In this document: positions 39,192-50,008 of the stretch, piece by piece
How the letters are laid out: each line of letters begins with the position of its first letter
Numbering within the stretch: position 1 is the first letter of the stretch
DNA from: Clostridia bacterium UC5.1-1D2
Lineage (GTDB): Bacteria; Bacillota; Clostridia; Lachnospirales; Lachnospiraceae
Length of the DNA: 64,000 bases
Assembly (NCBI GenBank): GCA_001304855.1
Contig: BBZN01000004.1
Location: forward strand, 104,979-168,978
Reading direction: 5' to 3'
Notes under the pieces: model-generated
Database searches by the model: none
The model's input: the letters and a program-made list of their open reading frames with translations, nothing else
What the model was told of the DNA's origin: nothing
Made by a program: the position numbers and the translations under genes

Positions 39192-39959
39192 CTATGAAAG
39201 CGGTTGGTTTCTGTGTATAATTTCCAGAATTTCCCTCAACTCCCCAGCGCAGATTTGTCCGGGGGCGGAGGCCTTCCCTGCTGAGCCAAAGGTCAGGCAG
39301 GAACCGAATATTTCCCCGGAAAGACGGCTTATGAGGCCCATTCCTCTCATGGACATAGTGACAACCGGGCAGGAGAGAAGTTTGTCCGCCTCCACTGTAG
39401 CAGAGAGGAGGGTCAGAACATCCTCCGCGTTGCCGGGCATCACTGCGATTTTTGCAATGTCAGCCCCCATTTCCTCCATGGAACGGAGCCTTTTTACCAG
39501 TTCCTCCCTGCATGGGGTGGAGTCGAAATCATGGTTTGAGAGTATCACTTTTACCTGGCGCTCATGGGCCAGGGACACCAGCTCCTTGACGGTGTCTTTC
39601 CCGGAGAACAGTTCCACATCCACAGCGTCGGTATACCCGGAACAGATGGCCTCCCTTAAAAGAGAAAGATAGGAGGACGGGGAAGCTTCCAAATTTCCTC
39701 CTTCCCGGAAGGTGCGGAAGGTAAAGAGCAGGGGGATTTCTCCAAGGGCCCGGCGCAGCGGAGAAAGCAGGGACGCAAGGCTGCCCGGTTCCAAAATGCC
39801 TCCGTACCAGTCGGCCCGCCATTCAGCCATGTCTGCATTCAGTCTTTGGAGCGAGGCCGCGTCCCTCAGCAGTCCTTCACGGTCCGTATTCACCAGGGGA
39901 ACACAGATTTTTGGAACCCCCCGGCCCAGATTCATATTTCTTATGATGACAGATTTCAT
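39192..39959 (-). CDS. aroD: Type I 3-dehydroquinate dehydratase
   Basis: This protein catalyses the third step of the shikimate pathway through a Schiff base. Visible landmarks are KICVPLVNT, EWRADWYGG (Arg/Glu of the active site), FTFRTFREGG, SNHDFDSTP (catalytic His) and ADIAKIAVMP (the Schiff-base Lys). The frame is intact, 255 residues. It is transcribed against its neighbours, but the pathway links it to aroE-aroK 1.4 kb away. Confidence 0.92.
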   Translation of the reverse strand: MKSVIIRNMNLGRGVPKICVPLVNTDREGLLRDAASLQRLNADMAEWRADWYGGILEPGSLASLLSPLRRALGEIPLLFTFRTFREGGNLEASPSSYLSLLREAICSGYTDAVDVELFSGKDTVKELVSLAHERQVKVILSNHDFDSTPCREELVKRLRSMEEMGADIAKIAVMPGNAEDVLTLLSATVEADKLLSCPVVTMSMRGMGLISRLSGEIFGSCLTFGSAGKASAPGQICAGELREILEIIHRNQPLS

Positions 39960-40154
39960 ATGTGTATATCCCTTTCTTAGGAAAACCTCTTTTTGGTTAT
40001 CATTATAAAGGGAACCATGGCCTTCGTCCAGCCCTCATGGAAAATAAATACAAAGTCCTTGCGATTCACATTTTATTCGGTTAAAATATATGCAGCACAG
40101 AACCGCGGACATAAGTTTCATATAAAATGTGAATGTAAGAAAGGAAGAAATCTT

Positions 40155-40607
40155 ATGAAATGCCCCTATTGCAATGAAGCAGACACAAAGGTTATCGACT
40201 CACGCCCTGCAGATGACAACAGTTCCATCCGCAGACGCCGCCAGTGTGAGCGCTGCGGTAAACGCTTTACAACCTATGAGAAGCTGGAGACAATGCCTCT
40301 TATGGTTATCAAGAAGGACGACTCCAGGGAAACTTATGACCGCTCCAAAATTGAGGCCGGGATTATCCATTCCTGTCATAAGCGTCCGGTTTCCACCCAG
40401 CAGATCAACACGATGATCGACGAGATTGAGAACCAGATATTCAACATGGAGGAGAAGGAGGTTCCCACCTCTGTGATCGGCGAGCTGGTTATGTCCAAGC
40501 TGAAAATGCTGGATGAGGTGGCCTATGTCCGCTTTGCCTCTGTTTACAGGGAGTTTAAGGACGTAAACACGTTTATCGATGAGATTGGCAAGCTGCTGAA
40601 GAAATAA
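40155..40607 (+). CDS. nrdR: Transcriptional repressor NrdR
   Basis: The N-terminal zinc ribbon has CPYC and CERCGKRF. The ATP-cone domain follows (VIKKDDSRETYDRSKIEAGI). The length of 150 residues is standard and the frame is intact. AAAGGAAG precedes ATG 40155. NrdR binds NrdR boxes upstream of ribonucleotide reductase genes and responds to ATP/dATP. No ribonucleotide reductase gene is in the window. Confidence 0.95.
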   Translation: MKCPYCNEADTKVIDSRPADDNSSIRRRRQCERCGKRFTTYEKLETMPLMVIKKDDSRETYDRSKIEAGIIHSCHKRPVSTQQINTMIDEIENQIFNMEEKEVPTSVIGELVMSKLKMLDEVAYVRFASVYREFKDVNTFIDEIGKLLKK

Positions 40608-40646
40608 GCGTGAGAAAACAGGAACAAGGAAGGATTGCTTAATTTT

Positions 40647-41320
40647 ATGCTGGAACGATTTTATCCCCAACGGTATGAGGTTTCTGCCTATGTGATACCC
40701 TTTGACCACTATCAGGCCAAAGGATATAAAGGCGTGATATTTGACATTGACAATACGCTGGTATGCCATGACGCGCCTGCGGACGAACAGGCCCTGGAGC
40801 TTTTCAAACGTTTAAAAGAGATGGGAATGAAGACCTGCCTGTTATCAAACAACAAGGAGCCGAGAGTAAAGCCCTTTGCCTCCCAGGTGGATTCCCCTTA
40901 CATATATAAGGCCGGAAAACCGGGGGGCCGGGGGTATCAAAGGGCGATGGAACTGATGGGTACGGACCGGGAGAACACCCTGTTTGTGGGGGACCAGCTG
41001 TTTACAGACGTATACGGCGCAAACCGTACAGGGATATACAGTATTCTCGTAAGGCCTATAAACCCAAGGAGGAGATACAGATTGTACTCAAACGGTATCT
41101 GGAAAAGCCGGTGCTGTATTTTTACAAAAACACCGCCGCAGGCAGGCGTGAAAGCGGGAAATCACGCCTCATAGGGCAGCGTGTTTGCCCAGGTTCAGGC
41201 TGTGCAGTTCACTGCGCCTCATCATTTGGAAGAATAAGTGTTCCAGGGCTGAAGGAGAGCAGTTTTCAAACAGATCCCGAACCGGCGGGCATAGAGTTTA
41301 AGGACAAGGCAGGAGTATAG
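40647..41320 (+). CDS. YqeG family HAD-IIIA phosphatase
   Basis: FDIDNTLV is HAD motif I with the nucleophile Asp, LLSNN is motif II, and FVGDQLFTDVYGANRTG is motif IV. The N-terminus ERFYPQRYEVSAYVIPFD and the order with aroE-aroK-efp are typical of the Firmicute YqeG gene. A break near 41066 (C4 read as C3) is followed by KEEIQIVLKRYLEKPVLYFYKN, where the family normally ends. The frame then stays open to 41320 with a low-quality tail, so the true stop is uncertain. ATG 40647 matches family starts, although a TTG at 40635 is closer to the ribosome binding site. Confidence 0.82.
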
Positions 41321-41322
41321 AG

Positions 41323-42719
41323 ATGGACGGAAAAACAAGAGTATGCGGACTGATAGCAAACCCGGTGGAGCATTCCATGTCGCCGCTGATGCATAATTTT
41401 TATGCCGGGAGAACAGGGGTTAATCTGGCCTATGTGCCCTTTAAGGTGCGGGAAGACCAGGTGGAGGCAGCGGTAAAAGGAGCCTTCGCCTGAATATTCA
41501 GGGGCTGAATGTGTCGGTTCCCCACAAGCAGCATGTGATGGAGTTTCTGGAGGAAATGGATGAGGATGCAGAAGCAATCGGCGCGGTCAACACTCTGGTG
41601 AGAACGGAACGCGGTTATAAGGGCTATAATACGGACGGAGCCGGATTTGAGAGGGCGCTGAGGGAGGCTGGCATCGGCATATCCGGCCGGACCTGTATTC
41701 TTCTGGGAGCAGGAGGGGCGGCTAAAGCGGCGGCCTATGTGCTGGCAAGGGAGGGCGCAGAACACGTATATATACTCAACCGCAAGGAGGAGCGGGCCGC
41801 AGAGCTGGCGGCGTATATGAACGGCCTGTTTAACCGGAGCGTCATGTGGCCCATGGCTCTGGAGGCGTACAGCTCCATTCCTTATATTAAGGGCGGCTAT
41901 CTTGCTGTACAGTCTACCAGCGTAGGTATGGAGCCCCACAGGGATCGTGCCATCATAGAGGATGAGCGTTTTTATGAAATGATCCATACAGGGGTGGATG
42001 TGGTTTACACACCTGCCAGGACAAGATTTATGAAAATGGTGGAGGCGGCGGGCGGAAGGGCTGTCAACGGCCTGGATATGCTTTTGTACCAGGGAATTAT
42101 CGCCTATGAACTGTGGAATCCCCAGGTGAAGGTGGACGGGAAAACCATCCGGGAGGCCAGAGCGCTGATTCAGGAACAGCTTTCCGAAAGAGCGCCCGGA
42201 GGCAGGAAACAAAACCTGATTTTTATCGGTTTCATGGGGGCCGGAAAAACAAGCGTGGGGGAGGCCTACGCCAGAGCCTGCAATATGCCGCTGATAGATA
42301 CGGATCAGCGCATTGAGGAAGCGGCAGGCATGGCTATCTCACGGATCTTTGCGGAGCAGGGCGAGGAGGCCTTCCGCAAACTGGAGACGAGCGTGCTGGA
42401 AGAACTTCTGGCCAATACGGAGGGCGCTGTGATTTCCGTAGGCGGAGGGCTGCCTCTGAGGGAAGAAAACCGTATTCTTTTGAAGAAGCTGGGGACTGTT
42501 GTGTACCTGGACGTATCCCCCGATACGGTGATGGCGCGGATCGGCAGTGACGTATCAGACCGCCCTATGCTTCAGGGAAGGGATGTGAGGGAGCGGATCA
42601 CAGGCCTGCTGGCTTACAGAAGGCCTGTATATCTGGAGGCGTCCCATGTGATTGTGGATGTGAACGGACGCAGTGTGGATGAGATTGTAGAAGAGATCCG
42701 CCGCAGGGCGGATGGGTGA
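41323..42719 (+). CDS. Shikimate dehydrogenase-shikimate kinase fusion
   Basis: The N-terminal half is AroE: GLIANPVEHSMSPLMHN, NVSVPHKQ (catalytic Lys), YNTDGAGF and LLGAGGAAKA for NADP. From about residue 295 it is AroK: IFIGFMGAGKTSVGE (Walker A), DTDQRIEE, GEEAFRKLE, SVGGGLPLR and SDRPMLQGR. One break near 41489 (C3 read as C2) is easily repaired. The fusion would carry out two successive shikimate-pathway steps. ATG 41323 is 2 bases after the upstream frame. A short hairpin overlapping the stop (42718-42744) may end the transcript. Confidence 0.92.
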
Positions 42720-42795
42720 ACGCCAGGGCCAGAGGGGCGTTCAGGCCCATTTTGCAGAAAAAACGGAGATTTTCTTCCTCCCGGAAAAAAAAGCC

Positions 42796-42824
42796 TTGAA
42801 AATAGAGCTTACATAGTATAGAAT
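42796..42824 (+). promoter_or_regulatory. Predicted promoter of efp
   Basis: TTGAAA (42796-42801), 17-base spacer, TAGAAT (42819-42824), about 90 bases before the efp ATG. Confidence 0.5.
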
Positions 42825-42913
42825 ATAAAAGATTAGAGACTTACCGGGCGCCGGAAGCGGAACCCTACCGCTTTGGGGAAGCGCCATGAACGAATTCGAG
42901 GAGGAATATCTTT

Positions 42914-43471
42914 ATGATATCAGCAGGTGATTTTAGAAACGGCGTTACACTGGAAATTGACGGACAGGTTGTTCAGATAATGGAGTTCCAGCATGTAAAG
43001 CCAGGCAAGGGCGCTGCCTTCGTGCGCACCAAACTTAAAAATGTAATCAACGGCGGCGTGGTAGAGCGTACCTTCCGTCCAACGGAGAAGTTCCCGCAGG
43101 CAAGAATCGAGCGGGTGGATATGCAGTATCTCTATGCCGACGGCGACCTCTATAATTTTATGAATCAGGAAACTTATGATCAGGTAGCTTTGAACCGGGA
43201 TATTATCGGCGACGCCTTAAAGTTTGTTAAGGAGAACGAGGTATGTAAGGTTTGTTCCTACAACGGCAGCGTATTTTCCGTGGAGCCTCCGCTGTTTGTG
43301 GAACTGGAGATCACCGATACAGAGCCGGGCTTCAAGGGCGATACCGCTCAGGGCGCGACAAAGCCTGCGACAGTTGAGACAGGCGCAGTTGTATATGTTC
43401 CTCTGTTTGTGGACATGGGTGACAAGATTAAGATCGATACAAGAACCGGCGAGTATCTGTCCCGTGTATAA
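42914..43471 (+). CDS. efp: Elongation factor P
   Basis: EF-P relieves ribosome stalling at polyproline. The three-domain sequence is intact at 185 residues: [28 protein letters not shown] with the modified-loop Lys in the HVKPGKGA hairpin, [16 protein letters not shown] and GEYLSRV at the end. GAGGAGG precedes ATG 42914. The 200 bases after it hold a GC-rich, unassigned stretch (43472-43676). Confidence 0.96.
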   Translation: MISAGDFRNGVTLEIDGQVVQIMEFQHVKPGKGAAFVRTKLKNVINGGVVERTFRPTEKFPQARIERVDMQYLYADGDLYNFMNQETYDQVALNRDIIGDALKFVKENEVCKVCSYNGSVFSVEPPLFVELEITDTEPGFKGDTAQGATKPATVETGAVVYVPLFVDMGDKIKIDTRTGEYLSRV

Positions 43472-43676
43472 TGCGGCTGGGCCGCTTTTTCCCCGGGAGG
43501 CAGCGGTTGTGGAGCCCCTGGCTGGGGTCGGCGCGGCGCGCAGTGCGGGGGATTTCAAGCTGCGCTCCTGCATGGTCAGGGCGTGTTTGAAAATAGGGAT
43601 TGAAAGATTGCAGGATTAATGATTGCTCCGGCTGATGCCGGGGCAGTTTTAGCTTTAGCAAAGGAGAAGTTGAATC

Positions 43677-45462
43677 GTGAAGAAAATTCTGAATTTGATG
43701 GAGCAGGAGCTGCAAAAGGCATTTGCGGCCTGCGGTTATGATGAAAAGTTTGCCAAGGTGGTGCTGTCCAACCGCCCCGACCTTTGCGAATACCAGTGCA
43801 ACGGGGCTATGGCGGCTGCCAAAGCCTATAAGAGAAAGCCCATTGACATTGCAAATGAGGCCATTGAGAAGCTGACCTCAGAGGGCGGCCATACTATGTT
43901 TAAGGAGGCTGTGGCTGTTATGCCGGGCTTTATCAACCTGAAGCTGTCGGAAGCGTTCCTGGCAGACTATGTGGGCGGAATGGCGGCGGAAGAAAAGCTG
44001 GGGCTGGAAAATGTTGGAAAGCCGGAGACGATCATAGTGGATTACGGCGGCGCTAACGTGGCGAAACCTCTCCATGTGGGACATCTGAGGGCTGCTATAA
44101 TCGGCGAGAGTATCAAGCGCATGGGACGGTTTCTGGGCCATCATATGATAGGGGACGTGCATCTTGGGGACTGGGGCCTCCAGATGGGACTGATTATCGA
44201 GGAGCTGAGAGACAGAAAGCCTGAACTGGTATATTTTGACGAGAATTATGCAGGGGAATTTCCGGAGGAGCCGCCTTTTACCATTGGGGAGCTGGAGGAG
44301 ATTTATCCTGCTGCCAGCGCCAAGTCCAAGGAGGACGAGGCCTTTAAGGAGAGGGCCCATGAGGCCACTTTGAGGCTCCAGAAGGGCTATGCTCCCTTCC
44401 GGGCTATTTGGCGGCATATTATGGATGTGTCGGTGGCGGATCTTAAGAAGAATTATGCCAGCCTGAATGTGGAGTTTGACCTGTGGAAAGGGGAGAGCGA
44501 CGCGGAACCTTACATCAATGACATGATTCAGATGTTAACAGACAAGGGGCTGGCCTATGAAAGCCAGGGAGCCCTTGTTGTAGACGTGGTTCAGGATACG
44601 GATACCAAGGAGATTCCTCCCTGCCTTATCCGCAAATCCGACGGAGCCTCACTCTATGCCACCTCGGATTTGGCAACCATTGTGGAGCGGGAACAGGATT
44701 TCCATCCCGACCGTTACATCTATGTGGTGGATAAGCGTCAGGGGATGCATTTTGAGCAGGTATTCCGTGTATCCAAGAAGGCGGGTATTGTAAAACAGGA
44801 TACCCCAATGATATTCCTGGGCTTTGGCACGATGAACGGAAAGGACGGAAAACCCTTTAAAACCAGGGAAGGTGGAGTTATGCGCCTGGAGGCCTGATCA
44901 GGGACATCAACGACGCAGTTTACCAGAGAATCATGGAAAACCGTACGGTGTCTGAAGATGAAGCCAGGGAGACGGCCAAGATAGTGGGCCTGGCCGCCCT
45001 CAAGTACGGAGATCTCTCTAACCAGGCGGCAAAGGATTATGTGTTTGATGTGGATCGGTTTATATCATTTGAGGGAAATACGGGACCGTATATTCTTTAC
45101 ACAATCGTGCGAATCAAGTCCATTCTGAATAAGCATAAGGACTTGGGGGGCGCAGTGAGCTTAACCGGAGCGGAGAAGAAAATCCTGCCAGCCCGTGGAG
45201 ATTCCGAGAAAGCCCTGGAGCTTTTGCTGGCAAAATACAACGATGTGCTGGAGAGCAGTTTCGCTGAGGTGGCTCCCCATAAGATCTGCCAGTATATTTA
45301 CGAGCTGGCCAACGGGTTCAACAGCTTCTATCACGATACAAAAATCGTATCTGAGGAGGACGAGGCCAGAAGGGACAGCTATATCGGCCTTATCAGCTTA
45401 CCAGGCGGGTTCTGGAAGCCTGCATCGATTTGCTGGGGATTGAAGCGCCGGAGCGCATGTAA
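43677..45462 (+). CDS. argS: Arginyl-tRNA synthetase
   Basis: This class I synthetase has the N-terminal Add-1 domain, the HIGH-equivalent in ANVAKPLHVGHLRAAIIG, VGDWGLQ-like HLGDWGLQMG, and RQGMHFEQVFRVSKKAG. FKTREGGVMRLEALIRDIN spans the first break at 44893 (C3 read as C2). The anticodon-binding domain ends with the expected LTRRVLEACIDLLGIEAPERM after a second break near 45400. The restored stop is TAA 45460-45462, ~594 residues. GTG 43677 follows AAAGGAG. Being essential, it is strong evidence that the breaks are not biological. Confidence 0.93.
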
Positions 45463-45499
45463 GAAAACACTGCAGGCACCGAAAGGATGCGTAAGGTAA

Positions 45500-48400
45500 A
45501 TGAAGATAGTCAGGATGAACACCAGCAGCTTCTGGAAGGGGGAGGCTGGTGTGAAAGGCCTGGTGGAAGACCAGGGAGAAGTTTTCAACGTTAATTTATA
45601 TCTGGGGAGCGGCCGCGTGAGGGACTACTCTTGTTCCTGCGCAAAGGGGAATTCTTATAAGGGCATTTGCGCCCATGGGGAGGCCCTTTTTGCGTATTAT
45701 AAGGAGCGGCAGGAGGAGAGTGCAAAGCCTCCCGTTCACACTTCCAATCAGGTGCATTCCATGATCCGGGAATATACAAACAGGGAAGTTGCCAGGATTT
45801 TGGCTGAGGATGAGATGGGGAAGGTGAGGCTTCTGCCTGTGCTGGTTATAGAAGGGCGGGAGCTGCGCCTGGAGTTTAAGGCGGGAACCATACGGTATTA
45901 CGCTATACGGGACTTAAATAGTTTTAAGGAGTCAGTGGAGGCGGGCTCTTTCGTGGAATATGGGAAAGACCTGGCTTTCCACCACCAAAAAAGTGCATTT
46001 TCAGAGGACAGCCAGGAACTTTTGTCTCTGCTCATGTCCATTACGGAGAATCAGAAAGCAGTAAGAAACCTGGTTTTAAGCCGGATGAACAGGGACAGGT
46101 TTTTTCAGATTATGATGAACCGTGAGATGGAGGTGATTTTGCCGGGCGGGATGCGTACAAGGATGACGGTGGAAGAAAAGGATCCTTCGGTGTCTCTTCG
46201 GGTGGAGAAATACGGCAGGGATGGGCTTAAAGTCCTTTTTAGGGGAATAGGGCCCGCCAAAGGTCAGGGCAAAAGCCCACGGGTGATGAATGCCTGCTTC
46301 AGCGGGGAGGGGTATCTCTATGTGGCGGCAGGGCAGATTATATACCGCTGCAGCCAGGAAGCTACCGAGGCGCTGGAACCATTTTTAAAACAGATTGTCA
46401 GAGAGCGGGAGGAGAGCCTGCTCATTGGGCAGAAGGATATTCCTCTTTTTTACGAGCGGGCTATGAAGCGTTTGCGTCCTTTCAGCCAGGTAACCCTGGA
46501 GGATGTGAATTTTGAGGATTATGAGCCCGAGCCTTTAAAGGCGTCATTTAAGTTTGACGTCAATGAGAATGGGGAGCTTCTTATGGAGCCCAGCCTTTCT
46601 TACGGCAGCTATTCCTTTCATCCTCTGGAGGATGAGAACGTGCCCAGAACCATATGCAGGGATGTGCCGGGAGAATTCCGCGTAAGCCAGTTGATTCAGA
46701 AGTATTTTAAGTATAAAGACCCTCAAAGCATTTACCTGATTATAAAGGAGGATGAGGACAGCGTGTACCGCCTTCTGGATGCGGGCCTGGAGGAGTTCCG
46801 CCTTATGGGGGAGGTATATATTTCCGAGGGCATGAAAGGGTGGAAGGTGCTGCCGCCCCCCAAGGTAGGCGTAGGGGTGAACGTGGCCTCCGGGTGGCTG
46901 GAACTGTCTGTGGACATGGGGGATGTAAATCCTCAGGAATTGTCCAGGATTCTCACCGCTTACAGCCAGAAAAAGAAGTACTACCGGCTGAAGAACGGCC
47001 AGTTCCTGCAGTTGGGTGAGGGAGGCCTTTATACAATCAGCCGTATGGCTTTTGAACTTGGAATCAGCAAAAAGGAGCTTCAGAGCGGAAATGTGAAACT
47101 GCCGGCTTACCGCGCCCTGTACATTGATTCCCTGCTGAAGGAAGGCCCGGGGGTGGCTTACTACAGGGATCAGCTTTTTAAGGCGGTGGTAAGGGCGTTA
47201 AAGTCAGTTGAGGACAGTGAGTATCAGGTGCCTGAGACTTTAAGGGATGTACTGCGGGAGTATCAGAAAGCAGGCTTTCGGTGGCTTAAGACTCTGGACA
47301 GCTACGGCTTTGGAGGAATCCTGGCAGATGACATGGGGCTGGGAAAGACCCTTCAGGTGATCGCTTTGCTGGTGGAGGCCTATGAGAACGGGGAGGAAAG
47401 CCCCTCTCTCATTGTGTGCCCTGCCTCCCTTGTGTACAACTGGGAGCATGAAATCAGCCGTTTTGCACCCGGACTGAGGGTTTGTTCCGTGGCCGGCAGC
47501 AGCAGCGGGCGGGAAGTAAAGCTGCGGGCCATAAAAGAGGGGAAAGAAGGTTTCCAGGTGCTTATAACATCGTATGATTTGCTTAAGCGGGACGTGGAGT
47601 TCTATGAAACTGTTTCCTTCCGCTACCAGGTGGTGGATGAGGCCCAGTATATTAAAAATGCGTCAACACTCAGCGCAAAGGCAGTGAAGGCCATTGAGGC
47701 CAGAACCCGTTTTGCACTCACCGGTACGCCGGTGGAGAACCGGCTGGGTGAGCTTTGGAGTATTTTCGATTATCTGATGCCGGGATTTCTCTTTGGAAGC
47801 CAGCATTTTAAAAAAGAATATGAGAGTCCCATTGTAAAAGATGGGGACAGGGAGGCGCTGGAACGGCTGCGGCGCATTATCGGCCCCTTTTTGCTTCGGC
47901 GGGTAAAGAAGGATGTGCTGAAGGAACTGCCGGATAAATTGGAGCAGGTGGTTTATTCGACCTTTGGGGAAGAACAGAAGAAGCTGTACACGGCTAACGC
48001 GCTGGAGCTTAAGAAAAAACTGGAGAGAGGGGGATTTGGAGGTGAGGAAAGGCTTCAGATACTGTCGGAGCTGATGCGCCTGCGGCAGATATGCTGCGAT
48101 CCTGGCCTTTGCTATGAAAAATATAAGAAGGGTTCGGCCAAACTGGAAACCTGTATGGATCTGGTGCGCAGAGGGGTGTCGGGTGAGCACAAGATACTGT
48201 TGTTCTCCCAGTTCACCTCTATGTTGGAAATTATAGAAGGGCAGCTTAAAAAAGAGGCGATTTCCTATTATAAGCTCACAGGAGCCACCTCCAAGGAAGA
48301 GCGGAGCCGGTTGGTGGAGGATTTTCAGCGCGACGGGGTTCCCGTGTTCCTCATCAGCCTGAAGGCAGGCGGTACAGGGCTGAACCTGACGGCTGCGGAC

Positions 48401-48639
48401 ATAGTGATTCACTATGATCCTGGTGGAATGTAGCGGCTCAGAATCAGGCTACGGACAGAAGCCACCGGATCGGGCAGGATAAGCAGGTGACGGTATATAA
48501 ACTTGTAACCCGTAATACCATAGAAGAGAATATTCTTAAACTTCAGGAGTCAAAACGCCTGCTGGCAGAGCAGATTGTGACAGAGGGGACTTTGTCCTTC
48601 GCCAGTCTGACAAGGGAAGATATTATGAACATGGTATAA
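45500..48639 (+). CDS. SWIM zinc finger SNF2-family helicase
   Basis: Residues ~45-62 carry the SWIM zinc-binding pattern (CSC...CAHG). A long SNF2-associated region follows, then the ATPase: ADDMGLGKTLQ (Walker A, about residue 612), VVDEAQYIKN (motif II), ALTGTPVENRLGELWSIFDYL (III), LLFSQFTSMLEII and LISLKAGGTGLNLT (V). One break near 48420 (C3 read as C2) hides HYDPWWN...ATDRSHRIGQ (motif VI). The restored stop TAA 48637-48639 lies inside the first unit of the adjacent repeat array. It is probably a DNA- or RNP-remodelling ATPase; its exact role in Firmicutes is unknown. Confidence 0.92.
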
Positions 48640-48880
48640 TGTTGACAAACATTATACCGCGCCGGTCCGGTTCCGACCAAAGGGAGGAAAAATACAAAAC
48701 CGGACCGTGTGCATCCCCCGGAGATACCATGTAGGGAGAACATGGTATAATGTTGACAAACATTATACCGCGCCGGTCCGGTTCCGACCAAAGGGAGGAA
48801 AAACACAAAACCGGACCGTGTGCATCCCCCGGAGATACCATGGCCTACGGACATGGTATAATGTGGACACTTTGGCCCTA
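48631..48880. repeat. Tandem 111-bp structured repeats, array 2
   Basis: Two nearly identical units start at ATGGTATAATG 48631 and 48742, and a truncated third at 48853; both steps are exactly 111 bases. Arms visible in each unit: GGTATAATGT/ACATTATACC, CGGTCCGGTT/AACCGGACCG, and ATACCATGT/ACATGGTAT, the last sharing bases with the first arm of the next unit. The first unit overlaps the stop codon of the helicase gene. Confidence 0.88.
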
Positions 48881-48996
48881 TTCAGTCAGCGCAGCCTGCT
48901 GCGCCTCCTTCATCGGGGCCAAGTCTCCCACAAAGTGTGACGCACAGCTGTCAGAAAGCAATTTTCAGACACGCTCTAGAAAAAGGAGGAAGAATA
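48881..48996. other. Dispersed-repeat-like intergenic segment
   Basis: It contains the hairpin GCGCAGC/GCTGCGC (about 48888-48903) and the segment CAGAAAGCAATTTTCAGACA followed by CGCTCTAG. The second resembles 34651-34675 and, inverted, about 43577-43605. It ends in an AAAAAGGAGG ribosome binding site for the next gene. Confidence 0.45.
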
Positions 48997-49622
48997 ATGA
49001 AGGTTTTAATGCTCAATGGAAGTCCTCACAAAGAAGGATGTACTTACACTGCCCTTATGGAAGTGGCAGGAGAGCTCAACAGGGAGGGAATCGAGACGGA
49101 GATTCTCCATGTAGGAGGCAAAAGTGTGCATGGCTGTATGGGCTGCGGAGCTGCGCCAAGCTTGGCAGGTGTATATACGAAGATGATATGGTAAACCAGG
49201 CGGTAGAGAAGATGAAGGAATCCGACGGTCTGGTGGTCGGTTCTCCGGTTCACTATGCATCCGCTTCGGGGGCCATTACCTCCTTTCTGGACCGTTTCTT
49301 CTATTCGGGAGGCCGGTACGCGGTACATAAGCCAGGAGCAGCGGTTGCATCCGCCCGAAGAGCAGGAACCACGGCTGCCCTGGATCAGCTGAACAAATAT
49401 TTTATGATATCTCAGATGCCTGTGGTTTCCTCGCAGTATTGGAATATGGTCCATGGATCATGTCCTGAGGATGTGAGAAAGGACGAGGAGGGCTTGCAGA
49501 TTATGCGCGTCCTGGGACGAAACATGGCCTGGATGTTAAAATGCATTGAAGCGGGAAAAAATGCGGGAATTCCCATTCCAGCGGCAGAGGAAGAGAAAAA
49601 GAGAACCAATTTTATACGGTAA
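48997..49622 (+). CDS. NADPH-dependent FMN reductase/flavodoxin-fold oxidoreductase
   Basis: The N-terminus VLMLNGSPHKEGCTYTALME holds the FMN phosphate loop, followed by a conserved cysteine pair region (HGCMGCGA...C), GLVVGSPVHYASASGAITSFLDRFF and KPGAAVASARRAGT. This is the iron-sulfur flavoprotein-like/NADPH-FMN reductase family. One break near 49150 separates the second half. The 4Fe-4S cysteine spacing is only partly preserved, so flavodoxin-fold reductase is the safe call. ATG 48997 follows AAGGAGG. It has its own terminator. Confidence 0.82.
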
Positions 49623-49663
49623 AGACAAAATTCAATTAGCAATAAATTGAAAATCAGGAAAGA

Positions 49664-49708
49664 ACAGGCGGCAGGCAGCTCTTTTGGGGGAGCGCGCCGC
49701 CTGTTTTT
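49664..49708 (+). terminator. Terminator after the FMN reductase gene
   Basis: ACAGGCGGC (49664-49672) pairs perfectly with GCCGCCTGT (49696-49704), followed by a run of five T. Confidence 0.82.
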
Positions 49709-49749
49709 GCCCCGGCTGCCTGTTTTGAACCCTGCCAACGTCCGCCATA

Positions 49750-49845
49750 TAAGCCCCTCTGTCATTCCGGCCACACCCGCGCCCGGTTATCCCTGTGATG
49801 TAAGCCCCTCTGTCATTCCGGCCACACCCGCGCCCCGGTTATCCC
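49750..49845. repeat. Tandem direct repeat of 44/45 bp
   Basis: TAAGCCCCTCTGTCATTCCG starts both copies (49750 and 49801). They differ only by one extra C in a C-run near the end, with a period of 51. It lies in the gap between the FMN reductase terminator and the MarR promoter; no gene is evident there. Confidence 0.85.
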
Positions 49846-49907
49846 ACAGGTTCCCCGTCCTTACAAAAAATTCTATCATTCCCTCCGGGCGAATCCCCAT
49901 TTTTTTC

Positions 49908-49961
49908 TTGCATTTTTTCTCAATAACAGTTATACTATGCCTTATACTTAATTAGCTAATT
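49908..49961 (+). promoter_or_regulatory. Promoter and candidate MarR operator
   Basis: TTGCAT (49908-49913) and TATACT (49931-49936) are 17 bases apart. A perfect palindrome AATTAGCTAATT (49950-49961) lies just downstream of the predicted start, and a related AAGCTAA follows at 49968. This position suits autorepression by the MarR protein. Confidence 0.6.
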
Positions 49962-50008
49962 ATAAACAAGCTAACATTTGCCGGATAGGTGTAGAAGGAG
50001 GCGTTTAC

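Noticed and set aside
41323..45462. Calling aroE-aroK and argS pseudogenes because of their frameshifts
   Set aside because: Each break is repaired by one base in a short homopolymer and the restored proteins match their families over full length; argS is essential.
48543..48854. Minus-strand open frame across repeat array 2 encoding a 37-residue repeated peptide
   Set aside because: The unit length of 111 bases is a multiple of 3, so a frame stays open by chance. There is no ribosome site, and the matching frame in array 1 differs with the arm changes.
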